In this document: positions 35,267-46,350 of the stretch, piece after piece
How the letters are laid out: every line of letters begins with the position of its first letter
Position numbering within the stretch: the first letter of the stretch is position 1
DNA from: Synaphobranchus kaupii
Lineage: Eukaryota; Chordata; Actinopteri; Anguilliformes; Synaphobranchidae
DNA: 64,000 nt
Direction: 5' to 3'
Assembly (NCBI GenBank): GCA_029718625.1
Contig: CM056389.1
Location: forward strand, 20,741,381-20,805,380
Made by a program: the position numbers and the translations under genes
The notes under the pieces: generated by a model
The model's input: the letters and a program-made list of their open reading frames with translations, nothing else
The model's database searches: none
What the model was told of the DNA's origin: nothing

Positions 35267-36190
35267 CAGGGATGTAAACTCTCACCTTCATCGCCGGCCA
35301 ATCACTTATCATTGGCGATGAAAGGGTGAGAGGGTGGAGTGCACAATGCATCGCGCAGTTTGGAAAACAGACTCGAACCGAGTTGTCTTGAGCGCAAATG
35401 TCGACTAAGTAAACGAAAATGCACTTAAAGTAAATCACGAATAAGTGATCAAATATGTTTGCACTATTAACTGTTAGCGTATTCATTGCAGCAATAACAA
35501 TATGAATGCTTTGTTAACCTAAGAATTAGTTAACGTAGGCGACATCAGACTAATGTAATCTTGTTCGCTGTTACTAAGACTAGCCCATAGTTAGCTAGCT
35601 AACATTAGATAACGTTAGCTAGCTAGCTAAAAAGGAGACAAATTAAAATGAGAGGTGGATCATTCCTTGTAAAACACACAGGATTTCGACACCCAGATTT
35701 CAGGTTGTTACAAAATGCTTTCTATAGTTATAAATAGATAAGGTTAGTAGACATTTGTAGGAATTTAATTGAATAAATTGAGAAATTAAGCTAATTGATT
35801 GGACCTTTACTGTTGTAGGATTCATATAATATTCTGTAAATATAGTACTACCAATCATCCAATTTGTACCAAATTGCTCCTTGTAGCCTAATTATGACTA
35901 AGACATGAGGATTCTAAATAAATGGTCAAAATAAAGCCATGGACCCTATAATAATCTATAATAAGGAGCACTAGTGGTGTAATGTGAAGTGTCTTTTGAA
36001 AAGCGCTATAGTCTGTAGCTGAATAATTTGTAATACTGAACTATATCAGACTGTAAATAAATTTAATGAATTTGAAACTAGAATTTAGTGTTTCATTTGT
36101 GAGGCAGTGATTGGTCAGGTGGGGTGAGTCGAGTTGGGTCACCGAAAGTCTATTCTCACTCTTGCCCAACTCTCAAAGTTGACATCCCTG
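35267..36190. mobile_element. hAT-like element with CAGGG ends and 6 bp duplication, 924 bp
   Basis: The left end is CAGGGATGTAAACTCTCA and the right end is the inverse of CAGGGATGTCAACTTTGAGA. TTAAAT flanks it on both sides (35261-35266 and 36191-36196). The ends resemble those of the element at 13016-15279 (CAGGG...GACATT), so both may be moved by one transposase. The interior has no coding frame. A GCTAGCTA run is at 35590-35632. Confidence 0.85.
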
Positions 36191-36343
36191 TTAAATACTG
36201 CTCATCTACAAACTTTTTTAATGTAATTGTGTGCTGTCTGTAATAGGATAACTGTTCTCATTCTTGTCAATAGAGGGCGTTATGGTTACGTGAATGTCTG
36301 GATGCATTTCTTTGGAATGCATGTCTCAATGTTTATATTTGAT

Positions 36344-36994
36344 ATCAGATCAAAAACGTCTACGACATGAAAAAAAAGCCAAGTTACTCACGCATAGCCT
36401 GCATAGCGCTGTCTATAAGTCCTTAATTCCAACTTGCAAAAACTAGGCCTGCCCACTATCAAAATGTGGCCAAGTTATAACTAACAATATTGCCTATCGT
36501 AGCTCACTCTAAATAAATTAGCTCTATTCCAAAGCAATGCTATCCAAACTTTGTAACAGATTGTAAAGAAATCTGTAGCAGCAGTTAACATTTTAAAACC
36601 TGTACATTTTCTAAAGTAAACTTGCCAAGAAAGTACAACCATATCCTTTCTGGAGTGTAATTATTCATCAACTGTTAAAAACATTAATTGAAATCATATG
36701 TTGTTCCATGAGGCACAATCTCTTCACATGCAAAGATGAAGAAACACAGGGCCAAGTTGCATTAAATAATTTAGGAAAGTTTGGATAGCATTGCTTTGGA
36801 ATAGAGCTAGTTTATTTGGTGTGAGCTACGATAGGCAATATTGTTATTTGTAACTTGGCCACATTTTCATAGCAATACTTTTAAAGGCAGGCCTAGTTTA
36901 TGCAAGTTGGAATTAAGGACTTATAGACAGCGCTATGTAGGCTATGCGTGAGTAACTTGCCTTTTTTGTAGGTCGTAGATGTTTTTGATCTGAT
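36344..36994. mobile_element. Palindromic fold-back element, 651 bp, arms over 200 bp
   Basis: The left arm (36344-36560) and right arm (36773-36994) are inverted copies. Shared words include ATCAGATCAAAAAC, GTTACTCACGCATAGCCT, TAAGTCCTTAATTCCAACTT and TTCCAAAGCAATGCTATCC. About 210 bases of unrelated sequence separate the arms. The transcript would form a long imperfect hairpin. No target duplication is evident. It may be a MITE or an inverted duplication. Confidence 0.8.
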
Positions 36995-37439
36995 TCATTA
37001 TACTGTAAGCCATAGTGAACGCATATAGGAACAACAATTGCTTAAATTCAAAACTGCCTTTTTATACTAACTGCTAGCTGATGACTTCAATAGAAGTATT
37101 GTCCTTTCAATAAATCAAATGTAATGCCAAATTAGCCTATATCTGAAAGTGAGAAGTGATTTAAATCTTAACTCCTTTCGAGTGCTATGCATTAGAGGAT
37201 GCATTTGTCCTACAGCCCGACAACCTTCTTGTGCATCCTTTGTGTGAGCTATAGGCTATACCAGTGCAGACAAATTACAAGAGATCTAAAAATTCTCACG
37301 CAAAGATTACAGTTGCTATTAATGCCTGCTTAGTAAATCAGACGGAATATTTAGTTGGCCTAGTTTACATAATCTCCACCCTGTTTTAGCGCATTCAGTC
37401 CAGGTATACATATGCATGAACACATTTAACTATGCATCA

Positions 37440-37607
37440 AAAGGAAAGTCGCAGAATGACGTTACCCCCGCAAATTACATCCTAATAGCGTTTTTACCCA
37501 TTGCAAATGTTTAGTAAATCCGATGTAGATGTTGAGACTTTTAAGCGACTGCTTTTGCGACGGAAAAGCAGTCGCAAACTTTTAGTAAATCTGGCCCTAT
37601 GTAATTG
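37440..37607. mobile_element. End of a DNA element (AGATTTACTAA type)
   Basis: About 37585-37602 reads TTTAGTAAATCTGGCCCT, the inverse of an AGGGCCAGATTTACTAA end. Two further TTTAGTAAATC words and a paired GCGACTGCTTTTGCG/AAAGCAGTCGC hairpin (about 37544-37576) are close by. The same end type borders the element at 21867. Confidence 0.5.
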
Positions 37608-37924
37608 TAATCTAATGCTGTTGTAATGCTCACAAATGCATAATGAATGTTTTATGAAGACAGAGATCATGTAAATTGTTACCAGTTTTGGTTTTATACA
37701 TTTTTTTGTTGTTGTTGAAGTGAACATTCATGGCAAATGTTGAGTGGACCCGGACCAGTATGGGCTTTATATTAAAACAATATGTATACAAAAGGACTAA
37801 ATTGCAACAATATTACAGTAATCATATATCTCAGAGGGAGGTTGCACCTGCGGGCCTGTTTCCCTAGGCTGCATGTAACACTGCAGTAACATGTCAAAAG
37901 CAGCAGCATCAGCCAACTGTCTTT

Positions 37925-38063
37925 CAACGCATTACATCATCACTGAGTCCGGGGGCGGTCCTCTCCTGCCTCCAAAATGAGTGACAGGACCGAGAGGGGA
38001 GGGCAGAATAAAGCCTGAAAGCCCATCAGGATGAGAAGACTGCCAACCTTAAACCTGAGACAG
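37925..38063 (+). promoter_or_regulatory. Candidate promoter and 5' UTR exon of the intact OR gene
   Basis: CATCATCACTGAGTCCGGGG, GCGGTCCTCTCCTGCCTCC and AAAATGAGTGACAGGAC are kept almost unchanged in the other copy (51723-51785). A TATA-like AATAAAG or GATAAAG follows. The exon appears to end ACCTGAGACAG at 38063 before the donor GTATGACC. The acceptor TATTCAG lies at 38213-38219, giving an intron of about 156 bases just before the coding ATG. Fish and mammal OR genes commonly have such untranslated first exons. The start of transcription is not known. Confidence 0.5.
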
Positions 38064-38225
38064 GTATGACCTCGCCTTTAAACAATTCAGAGTACAGCCA
38101 AAGAATATGTTGCAGTTACTTTGTTTGGAGTCAGGAGCATCAACGAGACAATACTGTGTATAGATCTACTAGACTATAATGGGATTTCTCTGATCACGTG
38201 AATTTTTCATTGTATTCAGGGTCTG

Positions 38226-39182
38226 ATGGCAGAGATGGAAAATGTTTCATATGTACCTTTGAAGCAGCCCATCGTGTTCACATTGGAAGGTTTCATGATA
38301 ACAAGGCAGCAGGGGTACCCCCTGTTTGCGGTCACGCTCATCGTGTACACCGTGATGCTGCTGGCAAACGTCACCGTGGTTACTGTGATCACCAGAGACG
38401 CCAAGCTCCACAAGCCCATGTACGTGATGATCTGCAACCTGGCAGCGTGCGACCTGCTCGGGGGCACGGTAGTCACGACCCAGCTGATGTCCCACTTCCT
38501 GACAGGGAACAAGACCATCGGCTACGTGGCGGCCATCGTCCAGGGCTTCTGCGTGCACTTTTATGGCGCGGCCCTTTGTACCATTTCATCAGTCATGGCG
38601 TATGACCGCTACGTGGCCATCTGCAAGCCACTGCACTACCACACCATCATGACCACTCGGAGACTGGTCTCACTGTGTTTTCTGGCCTGGTTCATCGCGG
38701 TCTGCCAGGTTACGCCCCTGTTCATTATGAATGTGAGAACGCCGCTGTGTGGGACGTTAATTAAGCATATCTACTGTAGCAATGCAGCCATTATGAGGCT
38801 GGCGTGCATCCCCAACCCCAACAACATGATTTACTTTTTTTGTACAACTTGGTTATTAAGTACAAGCGCCGGCTACGTCCTCACCTTTACTTATGTGAAG
38901 ATCCTCATTGCGTGTGTGGTCAAACAGGAGAAAAACAGTAGAAGCAAGGCCTTACAGACGTGCGTCTCCCATCTCACCGTTTGTATCCTCTGTCAGCTCT
39001 CCACATTCATTCTTGTCGCGTCCTACAGGATCCAAGGGATGAGCCCCAACACCAAGAAGTTCTGTGCGATTCTGTATATCATCGTACCCCCCACGTTAAA
39101 CCCAATCATCTATGGCATGGCCACGAAAGATATTCGCACAAACATTGTGAAGTGTTTCAAATCCACTGTCTTACTGAAATAG
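38226..39182 (+). CDS. Olfactory receptor (intact seven-helix receptor, 318 aa)
   Basis: This G-protein-coupled receptor would detect odorants at the cilia of olfactory neurons. The coding exon is uninterrupted. An N-glycosylation site (NVS, residues 6-8) precedes TM1, followed by LHKPMY (61-66), MAYDRYVAICKPLHY (124-138, the DRY motif at the end of TM3), KALQTCVSHL (241-250, TM6), and PPTLNPIIYGM (288-298, TM7). A conserved cysteine is at 109, with others in the second outer loop. TM1 reads LLAN where ORs usually have a GN pair (LLGN in the sister copy). An in-frame alternative ATG lies three codons in. The 3' splice site is six bases upstream of the ATG. Length and motifs are normal for the family, so it is probably functional. 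The ligand and OR subfamily cannot be stated from sequence alone. Confidence 0.93.
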   Translation: MAEMENVSYVPLKQPIVFTLEGFMITRQQGYPLFAVTLIVYTVMLLANVTVVTVITRDAKLHKPMYVMICNLAACDLLGGTVVTTQLMSHFLTGNKTIGYVAAIVQGFCVHFYGAALCTISSVMAYDRYVAICKPLHYHTIMTTRRLVSLCFLAWFIAVCQVTPLFIMNVRTPLCGTLIKHIYCSNAAIMRLACIPNPNNMIYFFCTTWLLSTSAGYVLTFTYVKILIACVVKQEKNSRSKALQTCVSHLTVCILCQLSTFILVASYRIQGMSPNTKKFCAILYIIVPPTLNPIIYGMATKDIRTNIVKCFKSTVLLK

Positions 39183-39788
39183 GGAAGCCAGTGAGTACCA
39201 CCAATTTCTCAAAATTACGTTTTTAAAATTTATTTTTTAGGTTGAGGACAGTCTTTTTAAAAATGTTATGGACCGTATATATGCATCACCACTGCATATA
39301 TAAACCATTTTCTACAGAGAAAAAAGTGTGAGATGGACCTTTTCTCAAACACAGCTATAAAACTGTTTGGAAGCTGATAAAAACAATTATCACTGGAAAA
39401 ACGTTGCTACAGCATTGTTATTCTCCATACCCTTACAAGCCTTTACTGCTTAATTGTAAAAGTTGCAATAAAGTTGGGAACATTTGAAATGAAGTCCTAA
39501 AATGGTTTTGGCTTAGCTGTACATTTCCTGTATTGTTCTGGCACAATGAGAACCTCCCTGTCTTTTTTTACCCATGGATATTTTGCATTATAAAAAAAAA
39601 GTGTTTATAAACTAATGAAATGTAATATACTTTTTTTAAATGAATGAAGTGTATTGCAATCATGTGTTTAGCTACGTTGTCCTTTGTAATATTTTATTTG
39701 TGTTAAAAAAATAATATTCTACAGTAACAAAAACCATTCCACACTACACATAACTGAGGAATACATTTAAGTGTATAATCATGTATAT

Positions 39789-41467
39789 GGGTCAATGACA
39801 AATAAGCTTTTCAAAATGCAAAAACTGACCAAAATGTATTTTAAATACATTCGTAATTCCACAAGAATGTATCCTGTGTATTTATATTTGTTTCGTAGCT
39901 TTTAAGGTGATATAAATACATTTTTAAAAAAGATTTCAGATTTTACCACCCAGAAATGTCAGGTGGCGCGACCATATATGAATTTTGAATAATACACTTT
40001 TAATGTATTTACCACTACTGAAAACCTGCAAATATGAATCACTGTAGTGTGTAAAATACACATCACATGGTGAATTCCACTTTAATTTCTTTATTTATGG
40101 CAGTTTTATTGCATTTATAGAAACGGCCACTTCTTTTTGTTTTCAAACACCTTATTTTCCAGAGAGAAAGAAAACTAAAATTCTAACAGTAAAAATTATT
40201 TGTATACATTATTTAAAGATTTTCAGTTATATTTCTGATTTAATTTTGCAGACTGCAATGGGAATGGATACATTTAAATGTAAATTTTCTGGTCGCGCCA
40301 CCTGACATTGTGCTCAATAACGATTGAAATTCACTAAATAAAAAGAAGGATATGCAAATGCATTTTACTCTGGTTTCATTTGGCTTTTATTTGAAACCTG
40401 AGCATTTTATACTGGAACTTAATCATACAATTACATTTAATTCAGGCCAGCAACAGTGGTAATGTCAATAAGATAACATTTGATTGCTTAAAAAATATAA
40501 CTGAAACATCAAGTTTCAAGGAACACATTTCAATACTGAGGACTACATTTCATTCAGGTCAAAATTCAAAACAATACTGCACATTCAACATTTAAAATAA
40601 TACTGCCACAATGGTAATGTCAACAAGACAACATTTGATCAATGCTTTAAAAATAAAACTGAAACATGAAGTCTCAAGGAACACATTTCAATAATGAAAT
40701 GCAACTGGATAATTTTTTTAACTATCTCTATGCCGTGCTGTTTTTTCTTTGCTTGATAATGGCATCTACAAAAATGTATTTTAACAATAACTTAAAAGGT
40801 ACAACATGCAACTTTGAGTATCAATTTTGGTTATATAGTCCTATATTCTTGAAGAGTAGGACTTTTTCACCTTTAAACAACTTAATATCATACAGAAAGA
40901 TGTATATAAAATTTTCTTAGTTTTCATAGTGGGAGAGTTATTAACCTTGTTATTGCATGACAGGGGTCCTGTGGAGTCTTCTGTGTGATGTCACACCCTG
41001 TTGCATCGTTTTCTTACAGGCACAGTACATAAAATTATGTTTTAATGTCGGTCACCCCCCCTGACATTTGGAGAAGTCAATTTCTCGTTTTTTAAGTAAT
41101 AGAATAGTTTTGAAATAGGACTGTTAAACTACTTTCCGTCATTTATAAGCAATCTAACATAAAATCATGCCAAACTATTTGATTAGGAATTTTATTGAGA
41201 AAATTATCCTTTTTATTGCAGTTTTGTTCTCTGCATGTATGTCCGGACGGTCGCACCATCTGACATTTTGGGACTTTAGAACACCAAAACTCGAAAAATA
41301 AATTGAATTTCAATAAAATGAGAAGGGTTTCTCATAAAGGAGATATTGTAGTGCAATTTGACATATGACACTTTTATTTTATTATTTATTTAAAAACATT
41401 TTTTTATTATTGTTTTTAGGAAAGTAATGAATTCGGACACAAAAAAATCACGTCATGTCATTGACCC
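39789..41467. mobile_element. 1.68 kb DNA element present only in OR block copy 1
   Basis: The ends are GGGTCAATGACA and TGTCATTGACCC. The sister block reads straight through the site (CATGTATATCACACGCC, about 53837), which proves an insertion or clean excision. The flanks suggest a 3-4 bp duplication (ATAT/ACAT, one mismatch). The box GGTCGCGCCACCTGACA occurs in four versions: inverted at 39957-39973, then at 40291-40307, 41050-41066 and 41249-41265. No transposase is seen; the plus-strand frame at 40666-40920 is AT-rich and unrecognised. The family is not identified. Confidence 0.75.
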
Positions 41468-41527
41468 ACATCACATGCCAAGTGACACCCCTGGGAGGGA
41501 CAGAATGACAGGACACAGGGGAATGCA

Positions 41528-41634
41528 CACAGCAAAAATGGTGGTGTACATTTAACACCATATGGTGTTTATATGACTCAGTGGAGTTAAGTGTACACTA
41601 GCAGTGTTACATGTACACCGGCATTTTTGCTGTG
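41528..41634. mobile_element. 107 bp MITE present only in OR block copy 1
   Basis: It begins CACAGCAAAAATGGTGGTGT and ends CATTTTTGCTGTG. Inside are the inverted words GTACA and TGTAC and the palindrome ACACCATATGGTGT. The other OR block lacks it: GGGGAATGCAGAAG at 53892 is the empty site. The duplication is TGCA or CA depending on where the end is drawn. Confidence 0.75.
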
Positions 41635-42548
41635 CAGAAATTCCGGGTTTCACCAGGGTTTATTGGAGAGAGCGAACTAACAAATTAACATAAATCTTTA
41701 CCTAGCACACTCATGGGATCCTGTAAAAAATAATAAACAAAAATTAGAAAAATAAACTAAAAGAAATTTCGGCAACGTTCTCGGGGCTTTTGCCGCCACT
41801 CTGTCTCGCTCTCTCTCTCTCTGCTGCAGGGATTTCCCAGTCTCAGACACCCAAAGGACAGGAGTGCATGTTTAAGCCCTGGGCTGATTAGTTAATGCAA
41901 CCTAGGTGTGTGTGCCTTCTTTACCAGTAGGTTCAGCCCCAGATTGCTCTGATTTCCTCTGCCGGATGAAGCCCTGCCACAATGTATTTTTATCATGGAT
42001 GAAAATTATTTGAAAATGGAACAAAAATGAATATGAATTCTATCTGAAAATGATTTCTGTAGTGTGTAGATTGAATGCATTTTCCTCCCTCCTTGTTAAA
42101 AATCTGTGCTCATCCATGTCTCTGAGACAGATCATGCATTAAACACGGAAAGAATGTAATTTAACTTATTAAATTGTATTGATGAAGTCACATTACACAT
42201 CAATTTATTTTTATTTACATATATATTATATTTGATCTTGGTGTATTAGGAAGCAGAGTCACACAGAGAACCAAGACTAGAGGTTTTAGGTGAATCAGCA
42301 TGATAATGAGCCACAATAATATAAGAAAAGTTTATACTTCATATTTTTTTCAATACTTTATTGCCATGTGAACACAGTTGATTGGAATTTGTCTTAGTGT
42401 GCTCACATACAAGACAGAAAAAAAGACAGATTTTATTGTGATTTTACAGCGCGAGTAGGCTTCGTGCTAGCAAGCATAGTTATGATCATTTCAGTCCTGA
42501 CAAACATCTGTAACTCCCAGCAGAAACTAAGAGACATCCAGTGAAACA

Positions 42549-43645
42549 GTTAGTTAGTTAGTTAGCTAGTTAGCTACAGGGCGCCCTTTATCGGGCGGCG
42601 CCCTTTATCGGGCACGTCCTCTTTCGACCATATTTGAACTTCCTCGAGAGCTGATTTGCCAACGAAAAAAAGAAAACCAGTATTTCCCACCCACTTCAAA
42701 CCAAACAAGGTATGTATCCGCTCATTTTCATGAATATTTAACGATAATTACACATTTTATGAGCCTTTTTATCACGCCCCCTATGTGAAAAAAATGTCCG
42801 AAATCTGATTCTACTTCTGCGCTGGTGTACTACACTGCATAGTCTTGTTAGCCAGCTATTTAGCCAATATATTGGTTATTCAAACGGTATCTTTCTTGAT
42901 GAAATAAACTATTAATTGATTCTTAAAACAACAATAACCAAGAGCTTGTTTATGGATTACAACAGCCGCCCGATAATGGGCGCCCTTTCTTTGGCAGTCT
43001 CGTCTCATCTTAAAGACGTTTAAAACGAAAAAAGAAACACGTTATTGGCTTAAAAGTTAACATCGTTTTTGTAAAGAAATAAATCCAATGCGATTGAGCC
43101 TATCTCTTTTAAGCCAATAAACGATAGTTGTCTCCCCTTTTTTGACATTACTGTCTCATCTAAAAGACGTTAAAACAAAAAACTACCGGTCACGTCTACA
43201 TGTTTAATATTGGCTTAAAACTTAGTTTATCGTTTTGTGAAGAAATAAACACATATTGACATCTTTCGGACTGCCAGGTAAACTATCCAGTTAGCCAGCT
43301 ATTTTGCCAACATATTGGTTATTCAAAACTGTATCTTTCTGATGAAATAAACTATTAATTGATTATTAAAACAACAATAATCGTGAGCTTGTTTATGCAC
43401 TACAAGAGCCGCCCGATAAAGGGCGCCCCTTTTTTGACAGTACTTTCTCATCTAAAAGACGTTAAAACATAAAAACTACCGGTCACATCTACATGGTTAT
43501 TGGCTTAAAAGTTAGCTTATCGTTTTTGTGAACCTAATAAATATAATATGTTCAATGGTATGTGCCCGAATAATATCAGTATCGTATGTTGATCACAAAA
43601 ATGTCTGGTTTCCGCCCGATAACCGGGTTCGGTACGCTAGTTAGA
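42549..43645. repeat. Unit with repeated CCCGATAAAGGGCGCC boxes
   Basis: The GC-rich box GCCGCCCGATAAAGGGCGCC occurs at 43408, with variants at 42965 (ATAATGG) and 43612 (ATAACCGGG) and two inverted copies at 42579-42600 and 42598-42616. Between boxes are direct repeats of about 240 bp (42849-43083 and 43290-43553, sharing AACTATTAATTGATT and TTATTGGCTTAAAAGTTA). A third, partial copy lies at 43085-43262. TAGTTAG-type words stand near both outer edges. The layout suggests a transposon with repeated transposase-binding boxes, but no family is recognised and there is no coding frame. Confidence 0.6.
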
Positions 43646-46219
43646 TCGATAGATAGATAGATACTTTATTTCAGTCACATAGGTCTATATCAGTACCAAA
43701 AACAATAAAATACAATACGAAGACAACAACATAAAGATAAGATCATTGCAATTCACAAGTCCACAGTGATTAAAACACATACAGACATTTGTTCCAATGT
43801 TTCCAAAAACAAGAGGAGTACCTTGTGTCACTTTGCGTGGGCTCAGTTAAGGCCATTATGATTACATTTTTCAATCAATTAAATCGACTCATAAATTTAT
43901 ACATAAAATTTCTCAACACAGCATGAAAGGTGGGAACATTACTAGTCACAAACATATGACTTGCACTTGTCCATCTTGAGCAAGATTCTGAATGCATCAT
44001 TAAAAGCCACCTGAAGCTTTTTCATTTTTGCTTTACTATATCTGCACCACAAGTGGGCTGTATAGAGTGGAGTTACTATATCTGCACCATAAGTGGGCTG
44101 TATAGAGTGGAGTTACTATATCTGCACCCATAAGTGGGCTGTATAGAGTGGAGTTACTATATCTGCACCATAAGTGGGCTGTATAGAGTGGAGTTACTAT
44201 ATCTGCACCATAAGTGGGCTGTATAGAGTGGAGTTACTATATCTGCACCATAAGTGGGCTGTATAGAGTGGAGTTACTATATCTGCACCACAAGTGGGCT
44301 GTATAGAGTGGAGTTACTATATCTGCACAATAAGTGGGCTGTATAGAGTGGAGTTTACTATATCTGCACCACAAGTGGGCTGTATAGAGTGGAGTTACTA
44401 TATCTGCACCATAAGTGGGCTGTATAGAGTGGAGTTACTATATCTGCACCATAAGTGGGCTGTATAGAGTGGAGTTACTATATCTGCACCATAAGTGGGC
44501 TGTATAGAGTGGGAGTTACTATATCTGCACCATAAGTGGGCTGTATAGAGTGGAGTTACTATATCTGCAACACAAGTGGGCTGTATAGAGTGGAGTTTAC
44601 TTATATCTGCACCATAAGTGGGCTGTATAGAGGTGGAGTTACTATATCTGCACCATAAGTGGGCTGTATAGAGTGGAGTTACTATATCTGCACCACAAGT
44701 GGGCTGTATAGAGTGGAGTTACTATATCTGCACCATAAGTGGGCTGTATAGAGTGGAGGTTACTATATCTGCACCATAAGTGGGCTGTATAGAGTGGAGT
44801 TACTATATCTGCACCATAAGTGGGCTGTATAGAGTGGAGTTACTATATCTGCACCACAAGTGGGCTGTATAGAGTGGAGTTACTATATCTGCACCATAAG
44901 TGGGCTGTATAGAGTGGGAGTTACTATATCTGCACCATAAGTGGGCTGTATAGAGTGGAGTTACTATATCTGCACCATAAGTGGGCTGTATAGAGTGGAG
45001 TTACTATATCTGCACCACAAGTGGCTGTATAGAGTGGAGTTACTATATCTGCACCATAAGTGGGCTGTATAGAGTGGAGTTACTATATCTGCACCATAAG
45101 TGGGCTGTATAGAGTGGAGTTACTATATCTGCACCATAAGTGGGGCTGTATAGAGTGGAGTTACTATATCTGCACCATAAGTGGGCTGTATAGAGTGGAG
45201 TTACTATATCTGCACCACAAGTGGGCTGTATAGAGTGGAGTTACTATATCTGCACCATAAGTGGGCTGTATAGAGTGGAGTTACTATATCTGCACCATAA
45301 GTGGGCTGTATAGAGTGGAGTTACTATATCTGCACCATAAGTGGGCTGTATAGAGTGGAGTTACTATATCTGCACCATAAGTGGGCTGTATAGAGTGGAG
45401 TTACTATATCTGCACCATAAGTGGGGCTGTATAGAGTGGAGTTACTATATCTGCACCATAAGTGGGCTGTATAGAGTGGAGTTACTATATCTGCACCATA
45501 AGTGGGCTGTATAGAGTGGAGTTACTATATCTGCACCACAAGTGGGCTGTATAGAGTGGAGTTACTATATCTGCACCATAAGTGGGCTGTATAGAGTGGA
45601 GTTACTATATCTGCACCATAAGTGGGGCTGTATAGAGTGGAGTTACTATATCTGCACCACAAGTGGGCTGTATAGAGTGGAGTTACTATATCTGCACCAT
45701 AAGTGGGCTGTATAGAGTGGAGTTACTATATCTGCACCATAAGTGGGCTGTATAGAGTGGAGTTACTATATCTGCACCATAAGTGGGCTGTATAGAGTGG
45801 AGTTACTATATCTGCACCATAAGTGGGCTGTATAGAGTGGAGTTACTATATCTGCACCATAAGTGGGCTGTATAGAATGGAGTTACTATATCTGCACCAT
45901 AAGTGGGCTGTATAGAGTGGAGTTACTATATCTGCACCATAAGTGGGCTGTATAGAGTGGAGTTACTATATCTGCACCATACGTGGGCTGTATAGAGTGG
46001 AGTACAGTAGGCTCTCAAAAGGGCTGTTTTAACATCATCTGTACACATATGAACTTTGCGTGCCAGCATATTGGCTTGTGCATACAGTTTGCAACACTGG
46101 CACTGCACATCGTCATCATCAAATAGATCATTCCTGATCATGTGACCTAAATATCTTACTTTGTACACCACATTTAATGCTTGGTCTGCCATAAAGAATG
46201 AAGGAAAAAAGTTAGTCAT
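43646..46219 (-). mobile_element. 3' fragment of a non-LTR retrotransposon with a satellite inside its coding region
   Basis: Read leftward, 46219-46004 encodes KVRYLGHMIRNDLFDDDD, CCKLYAQANMLARKVHMC and DVKTALLRAYCTPLYTAH. After the 40 bp satellite, 44040-43950 continues in the same reading order with WCRYSKAKMKKLQVAFNDA and FRILLKMDKCKSYVC. The two halves form one LINE reverse-transcriptase C-terminus. The element ends at 43646 with a GATA/TATC microsatellite tail, as in L2/CR1/Rex1-like LINEs. It is 5'-truncated at about 46220. Confidence 0.8.
44032..46003. repeat. 40 bp tandem satellite, about 49 units
   Basis: The unit is AGTTACTATATCTGCACCAT followed by AAGTGGGCTGTATAGAGTGG. Most units are identical. 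About ten have CACAAG instead of CATAAG, and scattered units have one extra or missing base in GGG, TT or CC runs. The flanking LINE contains the same 40 bases once, as part of the codons for LYTAHxWCRYS, so the array arose from LINE coding sequence. Forty is not a multiple of three, so each unit shifts the reading frame. Confidence 0.95.
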
Positions 46220-46350
46220 AAACCGCCAGCTCGTTCAGTGTAACAGTTGCCTATACCCTACACTAAAAAATACCATACAAACGTTTCTGCCAGTCTTTTC
46301 ACCATCCATAATCAAATCCAAAATTAACATGTATCATGATTCACTCCAGC

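Larger units (their letters stand above)
37615..42430. repeat. OR-bearing duplicated block, copy 1
   Basis: This block matches 51555-54815 in the same orientation: upstream TGAACATTCATGGCAAATGT, the promoter-like and UTR-exon region, the OR frame, and the 3' flank up to CAATACTTTATTGCCATGT. Copy 1 differs by two insertions with inverted ends (39789-41467 and 41528-41634). Copy 2 has about 250 bases of its own before 53830. The shared part at 41469-41985 contains an older repeat with an A/T-rich centre and CTGCAGGGATT. Confidence 0.85.

Noticed and set aside
38198..38605. 135-codon frame overlapping the start of the intact OR
   Set aside because: It is an out-of-frame shadow; the same shadow appears in the sister OR block at 51996-52298.
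40666..40920. 84-codon plus-strand frame
   Set aside because: AT-driven composition inside a non-coding DNA element, with no motif.
44032..46003. CRISPR-like array
   Set aside because: The 40 bp units are contiguous, without unique spacers, in a vertebrate genome; it is a satellite.
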